Assembly: GCF_009389715.1 (NCBI RefSeq)
Contig: NW_024067786.1
Location: 372,001 to 436,000 of the forward strand
Direction: 5' to 3'
DNA: 64,000 bases
Source: Phoenix dactylifera
Taxonomy: Eukaryota > Streptophyta > Magnoliopsida > Arecales > Arecaceae
The notes beneath the pieces are model-generated. The model did no database searches, was not told the origin of the DNA, and worked only from the letters and a program-made list of their open reading frames with translations. Below are positions 10,912 through 23,400 of this stretch, one piece after another (the first letter of the stretch is position 1; each line of letters opens with the position of its first letter). A program made the position numbers and the translations under genes.

Positions 10912-13900
10912 TCATTTGGCTGCTGCAAGAGCGCTGTAGCTTGGAAGCGAGAAGCACACGAGAGAGGAGTTTGAGTATGGGATTTGGAGATCAGAGCATG
11001 GTTGAGGGAAGACTGATTCGGAGAACCCAGAGACATTTGAGCAAACCCATGAAGCAGAAGGATCTGAGGTGACAGACAGGTTGATGTTTGAAAGGCAGAT
11101 AGCAGTGAAGGGATCATCTTCAATTCCAGAGAGGACTCCAGCAATGGAAATGTTTGTACCAACCACATTCTTAAGGGTAATCCGATCGATGATTGGAAGA
11201 GCATCAGGATCATAATGGTCATCAGGGTGGCTGCCACAATGTCCTGTGAATTGAAAAGCCTCCTGAACATTTTCCATCTCGGCATCTGATATGACAATGT
11301 TTTCCATGAAACCACCTCGGCCTCGGATAGTCTTGAATTTTATACCGGTGAAAGAATCACGGACATGTAGGTGCTGAACATGTATGTCAGATATTCCACC
11401 AGACATCTCGCTGCCAAATGCAAGGGCAGAACCAAGAGAAGTCTGCAGATGGACATTGTTGATGTGAATGTTGGTGGAAGGTCTTCCAAAAGAGATTCCG
11501 TAGTTGTCCCAACCGCTTTTCAGAGCAATGGCATCATGTGAGACACTAATGCTGCAATCCTCAATGCTTACATTCGAGCATGAATCTGAAGTGATAGTAA
11601 TATGTGTTAGATATGATAGTATTGTTTTCTTTGCTGAATCTGTTTAAGCAACTGAACAATCCAAAAAAATGGACAGTAATAAACAAGAAGCCAATGTTGT
11701 CACGACCAATCAAAAGCTCAGCCACATAATAGTTTTAGAATGTCAGTCTATATTGCAAAAATTATCTAGTGGTCCAATTATGCTTATGCTGGTTTCAGGC
11801 TTTTTAAACTCTTTAAGAGGACTTATAGCAACCACCTATTCTTGGTTTTCATGCATGAGTCGAGGACATGTTAACAGGGAACCTTACCGCATTAGTGCAA
11901 TCAAATTTTGCGGGCAGAGTTAGCATTAATAAGAAAATTTAAATGAGAGCATTATTTGAAGCAAGAACAGTCCTTAGCAATGGCTAAAGCAGCAAATATA
12001 CTTATGCTGTGATGCAGCATAACATAATTGTGAACTTCTGGCGATAACATTCTTGCATTAAATAAATCAGATTTCGCTTTCAGTTAACTTTAGAGAATAG
12101 CATCTATCATTCGCATGAATTATTGCCGGTACTAGAGGAGTCGCACCAGGCATCATGATGCAGACACGAGATTCCATCCCCCTCTCATAAGAAAGAATGG
12201 AGTCGGAGACAATTCTCTGTGAATATCAACAAAAGTTGCTTGAATATGGTGATCTGTACCATGCTTTCAATATGTTGCCTATCTTTGCAGTCAATATATA
12301 ATGACCATTCTTTTTTGATGAATTGTGATCGGGGAGCAACTTATGTTGAGAACGGATTAAAGCTTACACGAGTCACATCCTACAGCTTGTACAATATGAA
12401 GTTGCCATTGTAGAGGATTTCAAGGACAAGCTCTGTGCATCACACATATCTAGAACATGTAACATAAGGATCATACTAGACCACTCGCTTTCATCAGTCA
12501 GATGGTAATTTTATGCCTTGGAACAGCATAGTATTGTAATCCGGGTATCAGAGCAATTTGTACTGTACAATGGTATTAAAGTAATGCCACTAACAAATTA
12601 TCTTCAGTCAATCTATTGGCAAATTCCTCAAGCTTCTAATATCTATAACTTATTATTTTGTTAAGTCCCAAATTCCTATTTATGTATGGCAATTTTTGAT
12701 AAGAAAAAATAATCAGCTTGTGAGCGTTCAAGAGAACTAACCGAGAATGATATTAATAGGATGATAACAGAGAAGTCAAGTGGTTTTTATACCCTGATGC
12801 TGTATAACAGAAAGCACAAAAAATGCGAACAGAATATTGGAAAGGAAGTTTGACGCTAACCTGGAACTATACCACTTGTAAATGAAGAATTGGATGAAGC
12901 GTGAATCGTTATATTTCGGACCTCCACATTTCTGCATCACATATAAACGAATATGAATAGTAGAATCCTGTTTTGAGTTTGCTAGGAAAATGCAACACCG
13001 AAAATAAAATAAGGTCAGATGTAAACATACCCACAGTATACTGGATGAATGCTCCAAGCAGGGGGATCCAAGAATATCAAATTTGAAATCACAACATCAT
13101 TGGAACTCACAAGTTCCACAAGGTGAGGACGGCTGAAGTTTAATGTGTGCGAACGGAACCACCCCCACCAAACTGAACCCTGACCATGGATGGTTCCATT
13201 ATCACCTGTTGCATCCAAATTAGTAAGGACATCAGCATTTGATCTCACTATAAAGGATGGAATGTCCACCAATCTGCTATAAATGTGTAGTAAAAAACAA
13301 AAGCGATAAAAACCATGCCTGTTATCACTACGTCTGTCAAGTTTTGCCCATTTATCAAGCTACGATGCCTCCCGCCTGGAAGATCTTGGCCTTGGCCATA
13401 TGAGGGTAAGGGCTCAATAATAGGCCACTGAGATGATTCCTACAAGCAATAGGGGAAAAATCATCATTTTGCAATATAACATGCTTGAGTCTAAAATTTT
13501 TAGTAAAAAATAAAAGTATCTTTTTCCTTTTTATAATTTAAACTCCGGCATGCTGATTTTCATGGTAAAATTTCCAGACTAGCAAAAGAATGCTAAAAAT
13601 TTCCAAGGCTACACAGTTTCCCCTTTTAAATTTACTCGGATTCTTAGGCAAGCACCCTTCAAGTCTTTCAGCAACTAACAGGATTGTTTTATCTAACAAA
13701 ATTGTATTAGCTAACACAATTCAGAATGCTTTAGTTGATATAGTAACAGAAAGCAAAAATCTGATATGTTGAACCACAAAAAGAAGAATACCTGATTTAA
13801 CCTCCAACCCCCCGGGCCAAAAAAAAAGAAAGGAATAAATGAAACTCCAAAGGGTGTGGAAGAAGTCCTGATATTATAACAGAATGAAGCTACATCTACT

Positions 13901-16058
13901 CTACTCCTTCAATGGAATTTCCAATGTGGTACATAAGGCTCTGCTTGTGTCTTTGCCCGTCTCCACAGCATGTGCCAAACTCCAGTTCACCTCTAGCTCC
14001 TAAAATTCATGTCGGACATGTATCCGTATCGGATACGTGTCAGACAATTGCATTCTTATCACCTCTTTCTTTTAGGTGCAGAGTTGGACTCCAATGAGAT
14101 TAATCCACCATAATGATGTTAAAAGTGAACCTTTTCTTTCTTTTTAGAGATGAGTTCATAACGTATATATTAAAACAATTTTGCAAATTGTCATTTTTCT
14201 AAAACTTTTTAAGCAAATTAGGGAGTTTGGATGAGAAATATCTAAAATATGCATAATGAAAAATTTTGACAATAATACTTTTTAATTTTTTCTTATATAC
14301 ATTATGAAAGATATTTGTCAAAATCACTTGTTCTATGTTTTTTTGTATCTCTTTTTTTTTTCTTGTTACCGAGTCAGATACTTAGACTGTGCTCGAGCTC
14401 ATTCTCATGTCAGTGTCCATGCAACATTGAAGGACAGGAAGCTAGAATGAACAAAGAAATACTATATTGGTGAGATACAAAGCATGTCTACTGTATTTTA
14501 TGAATTTTCAGTATTATATTAACAATTTAGAATTACAGGTGATTTGTACTGCAATTTCAACATTTTATTATAAGGGTATGCTTGGATATCAGGATCATAG
14601 TGTACTTACTTCTACAGTAGTGCCTTGGTAATTGAATGCCCCAAAGTAATTATTAACACAACATTGTGAGACATGAAGAAATCAGACCGGCATATAGGCC
14701 ATGATACGAAAAAATAAAAACATGACAAGATTAACAAAATTCAATGTCAATTATCAATTATTATAGAAGGAAACCTGAGTGCCAATTATAACAGCATCCT
14801 TGTCCAAAAAGAGGGTGAGGTGGCTGGTGAGGTTGAAACTTCCAGTCAGCCACCTCCCTTTAGGAACATAGAGCTGAGCGCCACCCTTATCGGCGAATGA
14901 CCTCAAATAGAAGATGGCATTCTGAAAGGCAAGTGTATTTAGTGTCACCCCATCCCCGACAGCGCCAAAATCCGTTATGGAAACACTATGCGGTCTCGGG
15001 TTCAAACTCCTCTCATATTTGCAGTGCTCATCGCTTGCTCCATTGCCTCCTACAGCATTAGCAACTGCTAAAACTAATAGCACAACCACCTGAAGAAGAC
15101 AAGCACCAAGACATCACATTAATTAACACTGCAAGTAGTGGCCAATCAGAATGAAGCTTTTAACAATTAGAAGAATCTACAAAAAGGCAATGAAATGAAT
15201 CAACATCACAGGGATAACCAATTCAAAGAGTTAAGCGCCATTCAGCTATTCTTCCATCGCCAATGAAGCAAAAAAAAGGGTTCAGGGATGAAAACCTAGT
15301 ATATTGATATAATGAGAAATGAGTGACAATTGATTGAAGAAGCTATGTTGGAACTGAGCACTGAGACAGCAAAGATCAGATTGGCTACTAAGATCTATTC
15401 TACAAAATTAACTCTTGCACATAAAACAAATAATCCTTCTTCTCCAAAGCAAAGGTAAGTCCTAAAAGAAAAAAAAATCAATGCCTGTGCTTCCAAGCCA
15501 ATCATGCCCATCATGTTGGAACTCTCATGATTCATAACATAAGAATTCATGTCCCTCGAAGAAATACCAGGATCCAACCTAAACTCCCTGAGACAAAAAC
15601 ACTGGTCTAATGGAGCCGCACCCACCAACAAAAAACTAACTAAAAATAGTAGAAACAGGAAGACAACATAATCAAAATGGCTACTTGGTTCAAGAATTGG
15701 CAAATCTAGGCATCACTGATCACCTAACCACAGTTAAAAGGCATCGATGATTGAACTTAGCCAAAGCTCTCGAACACCCAAAAGAGAAATTTTTGGGGAA
15801 GCAGCACCGAATTGGGCAAAACCACGCATCCCAGAACGCACAAGAAGAAAAAGGCAACAGAAAGCATCGGAAGAAACACAGTCAAAACCGGCAAAATGAA
15901 AATAAGATCGAAATTTTTCAAGTATGTAATATAAAACGAAGGCAAATAAACTCTCAAAATTCCTTTGTTTGGCGAGAAAGACGATTCCTTTATCAAATAA
16001 TAAGCAAAAAATACCCCCCCAAAAAAAAAACAGGAAACGTACTTACTAGCCTCTTCAT
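10912..16058 (-). CDS. Secreted GH28 polygalacturonase-like protein, six exons
   Basis: Exons on the minus strand: 16058-16047, 15089-14775, 13439-13319, 13205-13031, 12931-12861 and 11585-10912. The frame closes to 455 aa, normal for the family. Exon 1 codes only MKRL and completes a signal peptide (MKRLVVVLLVLAVANAVGG). GH28 landmarks follow: ITDFGAVGDG, LYVPKGRWLTGSF, then GTIHGQGSVWW, IHASSNSSFTSGI, VPDSC (Asp232) and LKSGWD, GSEMSGGI, then IKFKTIRGRGG. Such enzymes hydrolyse galacturonan in the pectin of the cell wall. Odd points: the catalytic Asp-Asp pair reads SHD (247-249), so one acid is replaced by His248. Intron 3 has a GC donor (CAG|GCATGG); using the nearby GT would break the frame. 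Whether the His is typical of this plant subclade or marks loss of activity is open. Intron 1 is 957 bp. Confidence 0.9.
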
Positions 16059-16231
16059 GAGCCCCTTTAAGCCCAGGGGCAGGACAAGGCGCAAAGGAAG
16101 AAGCTCCTACCAGAAGAGCCGGCAAGGATGAATGAAGATACGAAGAAGATTTAGAGAGAGAAGGGGTGGAATTATGGAGGAAGGAAGAATGAGAAACGGA
16201 GGAGAAGCACAAAAACTGAGAAGCTGTCCTG

Positions 16232-16237
16232 TTTATA
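16232..16237 (-). promoter_or_regulatory. TATA box of the polygalacturonase-like gene
   Basis: TATAAA on the minus strand, about 175 bp upstream of the ATG at 16058; predicts transcription start near 16205. Inferred. Confidence 0.5.
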
Positions 16238-16239
16238 CT

Positions 16240-17170
16240 TGAGAAACAAAAAATGGTAAGAAAATGGAAGGAAGTTTGGCCTTATGTACACCTAAAAGTG
16301 GACCCAATATTCACAACACTCAAGATTTTAGCTGTGCCATGCTGGGTGGAGAGGCAATCATGGTGTGGCGAGAGTACTTATTTGGGTCCCCTCGCGTTGG
16401 TGTTCTTTCCATGGATGCCTGAAGAATTACTAGGAAAAACACAAAATAGAAATAAGTGAGAGAATATATAAAGAAAGAACAAAAAATAAGGACATTGGAG
16501 GGGGCCTTGCCATGGCCCCAGATAATAAGGTTGTATGAGATTAATTGTCTTAGAAAGGAATATAATTAAGAGATAAAGAAATAACCTTCCTTAGCAGGAG
16601 GACTTGGCATCTAAAGCTAGCACCAAAGGAATCGACTTCATAAATTTTTTTAAAGGAAGAAGCTTTGCTGGCCAATAAGAATTCTTTGTGGTCATGCCTA
16701 TCGTTTTAATGCAGCATATTACATGCACATAAATGCATTGATATCATGAAGGACTTATAGATATCTAAATCTTCATCCATTATATATTGCATTTATGGCC
16801 AACATTAAAAATAAATCACATCCAAAATATTCTTTTTTGAATACCCATATAAAATAATTATACTATGTTAATCATTGAATTCCCCATCGCTATATTTTTT
16901 ACCAAAAATAAATCATAGATTCTCAAGAACATAATTGAAAAACTCTATATAAATAGTTTGTTTTGTGAATAAAAGTAAGTATTAATTAACCACAGACTGG
17001 GTTGCTATCTATACCGCCCAGCACTCGAAGGAAGTCTTCTGGACACATCAAGAGATTTCTCCTCCACGGTTGTGTCGTTTTCCCATTCTTAATTCTATTA
17101 GCTGAACCTATATTAAAATAGAATGCGTAGTCATTGTACCAAAATAAATAAATAAATAAATATTTTATAA
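16240..17170. other. Intergenic, promoter side of the polygalacturonase-like gene
   Basis: AT-rich, no gene or known repeat recognised. Confidence 0.4.
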
Positions 17171-17185
17171 AAAAATATATTGGAA

Positions 17186-17365
17186 AGTTTAAAGATACAG
17201 TGGAAGTTATAAATGGAAAAAAAACTGAAATATGGATGGTAGATTTTTTTTTTATTTTTGGTGAATCCATGGGAAGGTAAAAAGATATTGTGGAAGTTAT
17301 AAATGGAAAAAAATTAAATATGGTTGATGGATTTTTTTTTTTTTTTTTTAGGGGGTGAATTTGTG
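17186..17365. repeat. Imperfect tandem duplication, 2 x about 90 bp
   Basis: The block containing TGGAAGTTATAAATGG and a following T-tract with GGTGAAT is present at about 17186-17275 and again at 17276-17365. Copies differ by several substitutions and T-tract length. Confidence 0.7.
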
Positions 17366-17375
17366 GCTGTGAGAG

Positions 17376-17392
17376 AGAGAGAGAGAGAGAGG
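17376..17392. repeat. Short (GA)n microsatellite
   Basis: About eight GA units. Confidence 0.8.
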
Positions 17393-17399
17393 CGAGTAG

Positions 17400-18410
17400 A
17401 AGAGGTTGTGGGGTGGGAGGGGAAGCATAGGACTGCGTGTCCCATGTGGGTTGCCAGGGAGGAAGTGGGCCCCACGGTCAATCATGCCCGCCGATGCTAG
17501 CCTGGCATCGCTCACTGGCCTTTTGACAGAACATTTTGTTTCATTACCTTACGCTCTCTATCCCTTACGCTCCCAAAAACCCAAAAAGAAACATTTGAGC
17601 TCGCTGGGCCCGCAGGACAGCATAACTTTCCAATTGGGAACTGACACATCGGACTCCGGCGACGGGGCCCATAGAAGCGTGGGAGCTTTTTCTTAGAGCT
17701 TGGTTTCGGGGGGGGACGTTGATGGGTGTGGTGGTGGGTCCCCGTTCTTCGCTGCATCTTTCGATTTCGTTGCATGGAATGGACCAACGTACCCCTCGAT
17801 CTCTGCTGACTCTTGGATTGGCTTCACATGGAACAAGACAAATAGTTTTGACCGGAGATGCCGCGAGGTTGACCTTACCGCGGGGTTTTAGATAATAGAT
17901 TACATTACCAAAATCTCCCCCAAATTTATATATTTATTGTACTTACCTCCAATATTTATAAAATCTACAACTAATTCTAGTTACATTATTTATCTTATAT
18001 AAAAAATTAAAATTATTTTTGGATAATTGTTATATCACTTAAGATTATACAATTTGTGTTCTATTTAAAATTAATAGTTGAACTAATGTTATATTAATTA
18101 TAGATTAAAGTATTGGATAAAAATAAATTTCAAAGGTGTAAATGTAGATTTTTCAAACATTAAATATAAGTGTAATTTGCTTCTAATTTTAGAAAGATTT
18201 TTGTAATTTAATCATAAATTATAGTTTATTGGAAGGCTAGATTTGGTTTGTTATGAACTAGCAGGAGGGTATGGGTTGGCTAGCTGCTAATGATCCTTTT
18301 TGGTGCTTGGATGTCTCATTGTTATTCGAAGCGAAGACTGCATTCAACTAGAAACAAAGAGGGAAAGAAAGAGTAGCTATAGGGAGGGAAAGTTAAGGAA
18401 TGGATTTATC
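17400..18410. other. Intergenic, no gene recognised
   Basis: A GC-richer stretch (17400-17880) carries overlapping short ORFs without a recognisable domain. The remainder is AT-rich. Confidence 0.4.
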
Positions 18411-18416
18411 TTTGGC

Positions 18417-18838
18417 ACACAACATCTACTTGACTTTGATTCGAGGCTAGATTAGGAGGGAATGATCAAGATCCCATGGTAAATTCAAGGAACGTTTAGT
18501 TGAAAGTTAGCTTATGGACCATTGCCATCCTTGTCTTATGCTCTTTAGGACCATACCATGACTTTATTAGAACTAATGTCATTAAGAGATTTTAGCTATT
18601 GCTAATAAGATTATTAATTTTGCATATATCATCTACTTGACTTGGATTCCTAGAGACATTATGAGAGACTGATCAAGATCCCAAGTTAATTCAAAGAATA
18701 TTTAGATAAAACTTAGCTTATAGACCATTGTCATCCATTTCTTATACTCTTTAGGACGATATGGTGACTCCATTAGGGCTAATGCCATTAAGAGATTTTC
18801 GCTATTTTGCTAAAAAAATATTAATTTTGCTTATATAA
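18417..18838. repeat. Tandem duplication, 2 x about 210 bp
   Basis: Segments 18417-18626 and 18627-18838 share, in order, ATCTACTTGACTT, GATCAAGATCCCA, TTAGCTTAT(G/A)GACCATTG, CTCTTTAGGAC and ATTAAGAGATTTT. They have clearly diverged. Origin unknown, non-coding. Confidence 0.8.
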
Positions 18839-21280
18839 GTTTCCTTACATACTTACAATAATTTTCTCATGTTTGTATCAAGACCTAGGATGCTACAATA
18901 GGTGCCAATAATCAGAGAGAAAAAGAAAAAAAAAGGAGAGGTGAGAGAACTCTCTCTTGTTTTACAAATGATTACAAAGCTTTCTAGCCGATATCTGCAC
19001 AAGGAGGCTCTTTATATTTGCATATTTCAAATCTTATGCTTTAGTGTTGATAAAACTCTTCAAAATATGGTTTAGAGAATAAGTAATACGTCATTTAAGC
19101 ATTAATGCCTAATTTTAGCAATTATTATACTAGAAATTCACAAATACAATGTAGAAACTTCTAGATTTTCCTCAAACTAGCTCGTCCTACCAAATGCTAC
19201 GTAAATGTTTTGAAACCTTTTGATATTCTTCCATAATTTGGATGTCTATCTTTTTCTATAGATTTTCTTTTCTTTACACCCCCTCCCTCCTTTTAATTTG
19301 CTTGATGCATTGCATGTAGTGAACCATTAATGAAAAATCCTTCGGTAACTAAGGGCTGATTTTCTCGCCATGCTCGCTAAACTTGGATATAAAAAAAAAA
19401 AAGTTAAAGTTTTAAATAGGCCAGGCTCAATGTCTGATTAAAATTGAACAATTTAGACTCAAGGCTCGCCCGTGATCTGCATCCAATTCATAATTCTTGC
19501 ACTAATTGTCGGTCTAATTGTCACATCGTACATGCTTTCAATCTCATGCTTAATATCCTCACACTTTCATCTACCTTGATAAATAAGATTAAATTTTATT
19601 GCGACAAGTTCATAACTAATCATGTGCATCCCTTGTTTTTTTCTCACTGCAGTTTGATCTTGCATGCACTACTCAAAATCCAGTAGACTTGTATGCTTTC
19701 CCCTCCCTTTTGGCATGGTAAAGCCTATTAAAGTTTGCACAACATGTGACTTTTGTTTCATAAAAGTCTTACGTCAAGCACATCTCACTCATCAAGGAAA
19801 CTTGTTTCTTTCGGATCTAAACTCCCATGCGCATATGATTCTCATGATTTATTGGCCATCTTTTCCTAATTATGAGCCCAAACTTTTGGGGCACTGTCCA
19901 CTTCCATGGTACATGATTTACTCCTTTGTCTACATGCAATAGCACAGTGCCCACTCCATTGATGCCTCATGGAACTTGGAGGCCTACAAGGGATTTCCTC
20001 CCCATACCTAACTCTCTTGAGAGGTTCTTGTCTCTTCTCCTGTGTGGGCTACTTGGTCCCTCAATGACCACAAGCATGCGTTTGTTATTTTTGTGGCCAG
20101 TGGTAGGTTAAGCATGAACAATGAACACAAAAGCCAGGATATTCTTAATTGTCCCCATCATGCCATTGAAAAAATTCATGATAAATACATGTGCTGCTTA
20201 TATTGTTGTGCCTCCACCCATTCCCTTATGGTTGAATCATCCTAAAATTACATTGATTCCTGCAACCCCTCAATCTTGCCCATACAATAAGTACCTTAGG
20301 TTGTTGCTTTGCTTATAATTGAATCATTCACTTACCAGCATTCATTCACTTGCTTCATAGAAGATTTTTAGTCCATCTATGAGGAAAAAAAGAGCTTATT
20401 GGTCCATGGATTGCCATGATGCACAGCATTCTCTGGGATACCATCTATAACCATCTTAAGGATTTAAGTCCTGGCGAAGCATTCTACGGTATACCACGAT
20501 GAGGTATCATCCTTACTATTGGGATAGGAATAGAACCTTTCTACTACTGTTTCAGCATTCCGATCAGTACATCTTGAGACATCTCTTGACTTATGTATTG
20601 AGATGGAATGGGACGGTGGCGCATCCCTTCTACGAGAAAATTAAAACAACCTCATCTCACAGGCTTTAAAATCTTGGCTATGCCCTTAGCTTACCGATCC
20701 TTTTTTTTTTGTTCTATTTTTTTTTCTTTTCCCACCTCCCTATTAGAGGGAGAGAGGACGGAGGGAGATTCATCTGTGATTCGAATTGCAGAGATGTAGA
20801 TTTTTCAAGATAGCCAAGAGTAAAATATATCCTCATATATCAAGAAATGGTTCATCAACATCTTTGCAGACTTATTTGAAATCCTTTGAAGTTGGATTGC
20901 TTGCAAGCAATTTGGTACAATTAGTTGCGAGTCTTCAACTCATCCACATCTCCGGACTCATACAATTTATTCTTAGGTGTAAGGTCCTCTCCCTGTCTCT
21001 TCTCAAAGCTAGCTTCATAAATCATAACCTACTTCAAGAGCTTGGCATCTCTGTTACTGTTACGGTACAAGGTGCTCGAGGATTACCTTTTTCCACCCTT
21101 TGTCTTATTTGTCTGTGAAGTGTTGCGTCCAAGTACCCTTTTTGAGAAGAGTGAAAGCAACAGTGCACTTTAACGTACGGGCTCGCATCCATGGGCACTG
21201 CATGTGGCTTACATTAGTAAATAGTAATCTTAACATTATTTGCATTGAATATGGGATTTTGATTTCTCATCCATGAATAA
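18839..21280. other. Intergenic, no gene recognised
   Basis: Several 60-110 aa ORFs occur (for example 19926-20111 and 20786-21118) but none shows a family motif or splice-linked partner. Possibly decayed repeat sequence. Confidence 0.4.
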
Positions 21281-21281
21281 G

Positions 21282-21561
21282 TGTACAACTAAAAAAATAT
21301 AAAATATATAAATAAATCTACTTAAACTTTTGTGACAAGTGGTGATTTAAACATGGTATCAGAACAGATGCCCTGAGTTCGAACCCTATCTCTGCATTCT
21401 TTGACCTTATTATATTAAAAAAAATTTCACATGTTGGGCTCGCCCATTAAAAGAAAAGTGCGGCCCACATGTGAGAAGAAGTGTAAGAAAATATAAAATA
21501 TATAAATAAATCTGCCTCATCCTATAAGCTTAAGCTTTTGGGACAAGTGGTGATTTCAACA
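21282..21561 (+). mobile_element. TRIM-type miniature LTR retrotransposon, about 280 bp
   Basis: LTR-like direct repeats 21282-21353 and 21482-21561 both start TGTA, share AATATAAAATATATAAATAA and GACAAGTGGTGATTT, and end AACA/CAACA. Immediately after the first is TGGTATCAGAACAG, an initiator tRNA-Met type primer binding site (TGGTATCAGAGC) with one change. The 128-bp interior has no coding capacity. No target duplication was found. Different LTR from the 2720-3146 family but the same primer type. Confidence 0.75.
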
Positions 21562-22549
21562 ACTACTGTCTCAACTTCCTACTACTTTTCTCATTGCATT
21601 AAGTGGCAAACTTCTAGCAATCAAGAGGTGTGCCAATTTTGAAGTAGCTTGATGGAAATCTTATACACGTAATTTTATGATTTGGAGAACAAGCTGAATT
21701 CATGAACTTTAGACCATGGCTTTGGCATTAATCCCAAGTTTAAGCTAGCACGTATTCAAAAATTTTAGTTATGAATGGGATGGCAATTGAGTCGGATATA
21801 GACTCGATGGAAATAAATCGAATAAAAATTTCATTAATCTGAACCCAACCTATTTATTAAATAAGTCAAAAAGTTGATATCTGAATCTAAACTATTTATT
21901 AAATAGGTAACTCGACCCCATAAACTATTTATCAAATATATCAAGTCAGTTTAAATGGGTTAAATAGGTTTAGTAATTTTTTAATGAATTAAATAAATTT
22001 AAACAGGTTAAACAGAATACATAGAATTTTAACGTATTAAATATATTTAAATATATTAATAAGTTAAGCAGATCGAGTTAAATAGATTAAGTAGGTCGAA
22101 ATAATTTAAATAAGTCAAATAGATTTTAAATGGTTTAAATATGTCGGGTTATGATCCGATCTAATTTAAATAGATCAAAATAAATTAAATGGATCACAGA
22201 TCTAAATATGATCTGACCTATTTAATAAATAGATCTAGTCGGGTTGATATATTTATGATCCAAATTTATTTATATCAAATTTAAACTTATTTAAAATGGA
22301 TTGTTTGTGGGTCATATTGATATATTGGATCTTAAATTACCACACTATGTAAATCCAACCTAACTCGGAAATGGGATAAGTAATCTAGGATTAGCCATTA
22401 TTAACCTCAATAAGTATATCAATTCTTAACATAAGGCAAGACAAAAGTGGACTACCTATTTCTTTTCTTTTGTCTCGGCAAATCATATTTATCCGCGTGT
22501 CATGGTAACACTCCTCGACAGAACGTCCAATACTAGATAGGTCATCTTT
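21562..22549. repeat. AT-rich dispersed repeat with degenerate GTCGG/TTAAAT units
   Basis: From about 21776 to 22380 the sequence is built of variants of TAAATAGGTT, AAATAGATCAAA and (G/T)CGGGT. It begins GGGATGGCAATTGAGTCGG and closes with an inverted-looking CCTAACTCGGAAATGGGA. This fits a non-autonomous element related to the GGGTCGG-type repeats at 24.5 and 61-62.7 kb. No coding content. Confidence 0.4.
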
Positions 22550-23400
22550 GGGGAGTTCTATATACACCCCCCCTATTGCTCAGGACACCCCCCAAAAACC
22601 AAAAAAAAAATACCCAAACTAACCTTTAGTGTAATTACCATATTGCCCTTGAAATTTTCTCATACACCCCCCTTCCTCCTCCTCCGTTTCGTTTTGAAAA
22701 GAAAAAAAAAAACCCCTCAAACCCCCCTTAAACCCCTCCTCCCCCGTTCCCCCTTCTCCCTCTCGTCGCCGGCATTCTCCCGATCTCCGACCACCTCGTC
22801 GGCTTCTCCCGGAACCACCTCGCCGGCTTCTCCCGAAATTTTTTTTTCACGGTTCGTGCTCCGTTCGGCACTGGATCGCCGAACAAAAGGCTTCTGTTCG
22901 GCTGAACAGTGCCGAACAGAAGCCTTCTGTTCGGCAACCCTCAACCGAACAGATCTGTTCGGCTGCACAGTGCCGAACAGAAGGCTTCTGTCCGGCACTG
23001 TTCAGCCGAACAGAAGCCTTTTGTTCGGCGATCCAGTGCCGAACGGAGCACGAACCGTGAAAAAAAAAATTTTCGGGAGAAGCCGGCGAGGTGGTTCCGG
23101 GAGAAGCCGGCGAGGTGGTCGGAGATCGGGAGAATGCCGGCGACGAGAGGGAGAAGGGGGAACGGGGGAGTTTTGGGCGTTGGCGAGGTGTTTTGGAGGG
23201 AAAGAGCGGGGTGGGGGGGGGGGTTTGGGGGGTGTAGAGAGCAATTTAGGTGAGGGGGTGGGGAGGGTGGGGGGTAATTTAGGAATTTTTAATTTTTTAG
23301 GGGTGTCCTTAGCAAATGAGGGGGTGTAGAGAGTATTTAATTTTTTTTTAATTTTTGGGGGGTGTCCTGAGCAATAGGGGGGGTGTATATAGAACCACCC
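22550..23400. mobile_element. Foldback MULE-type element with 9-bp target duplication
   Basis: The 851-bp element is bounded by a perfect 9-bp direct repeat GTCATCTTT (22541-22549 and 23401-23409). That length is typical of Mutator-like elements. Terminal inverted repeats start GGGGAGTTCTATATACACCC (left) and GGGTGGTTCTATATACACCC (right). The left and right halves are reverse complements over most of their length around a centre near 22960. The core is GC-rich, with several copies of CCGAACAG(A)AG. It holds no transposase, so it is non-autonomous. A 228-aa ORF across it is a product of the palindrome. Confidence 0.85.

Noticed and set aside
15395..15703. 102-aa minus-strand ORF as the first exon of the polygalacturonase-like gene
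   Set aside because: It has no signal-peptide start joined in phase to exon 2, whereas the MKRL exon at 16058-16047 has a perfect donor and completes a signal peptide.
19444..21118. Cluster of 60-110-aa plus-strand ORFs
   Set aside because: No recognised motif, no splice-consistent chain and no repeated structure; treated as chance or very decayed repeat.
22643..23329. 228-aa plus-strand ORF and 93-114-aa overlapping ORFs in the GC-rich foldback element
   Set aside because: The ORFs run through a palindrome; both strands give mirror-image Arg/Ser-rich products. No domain and no codon-like constraint, so not genes.
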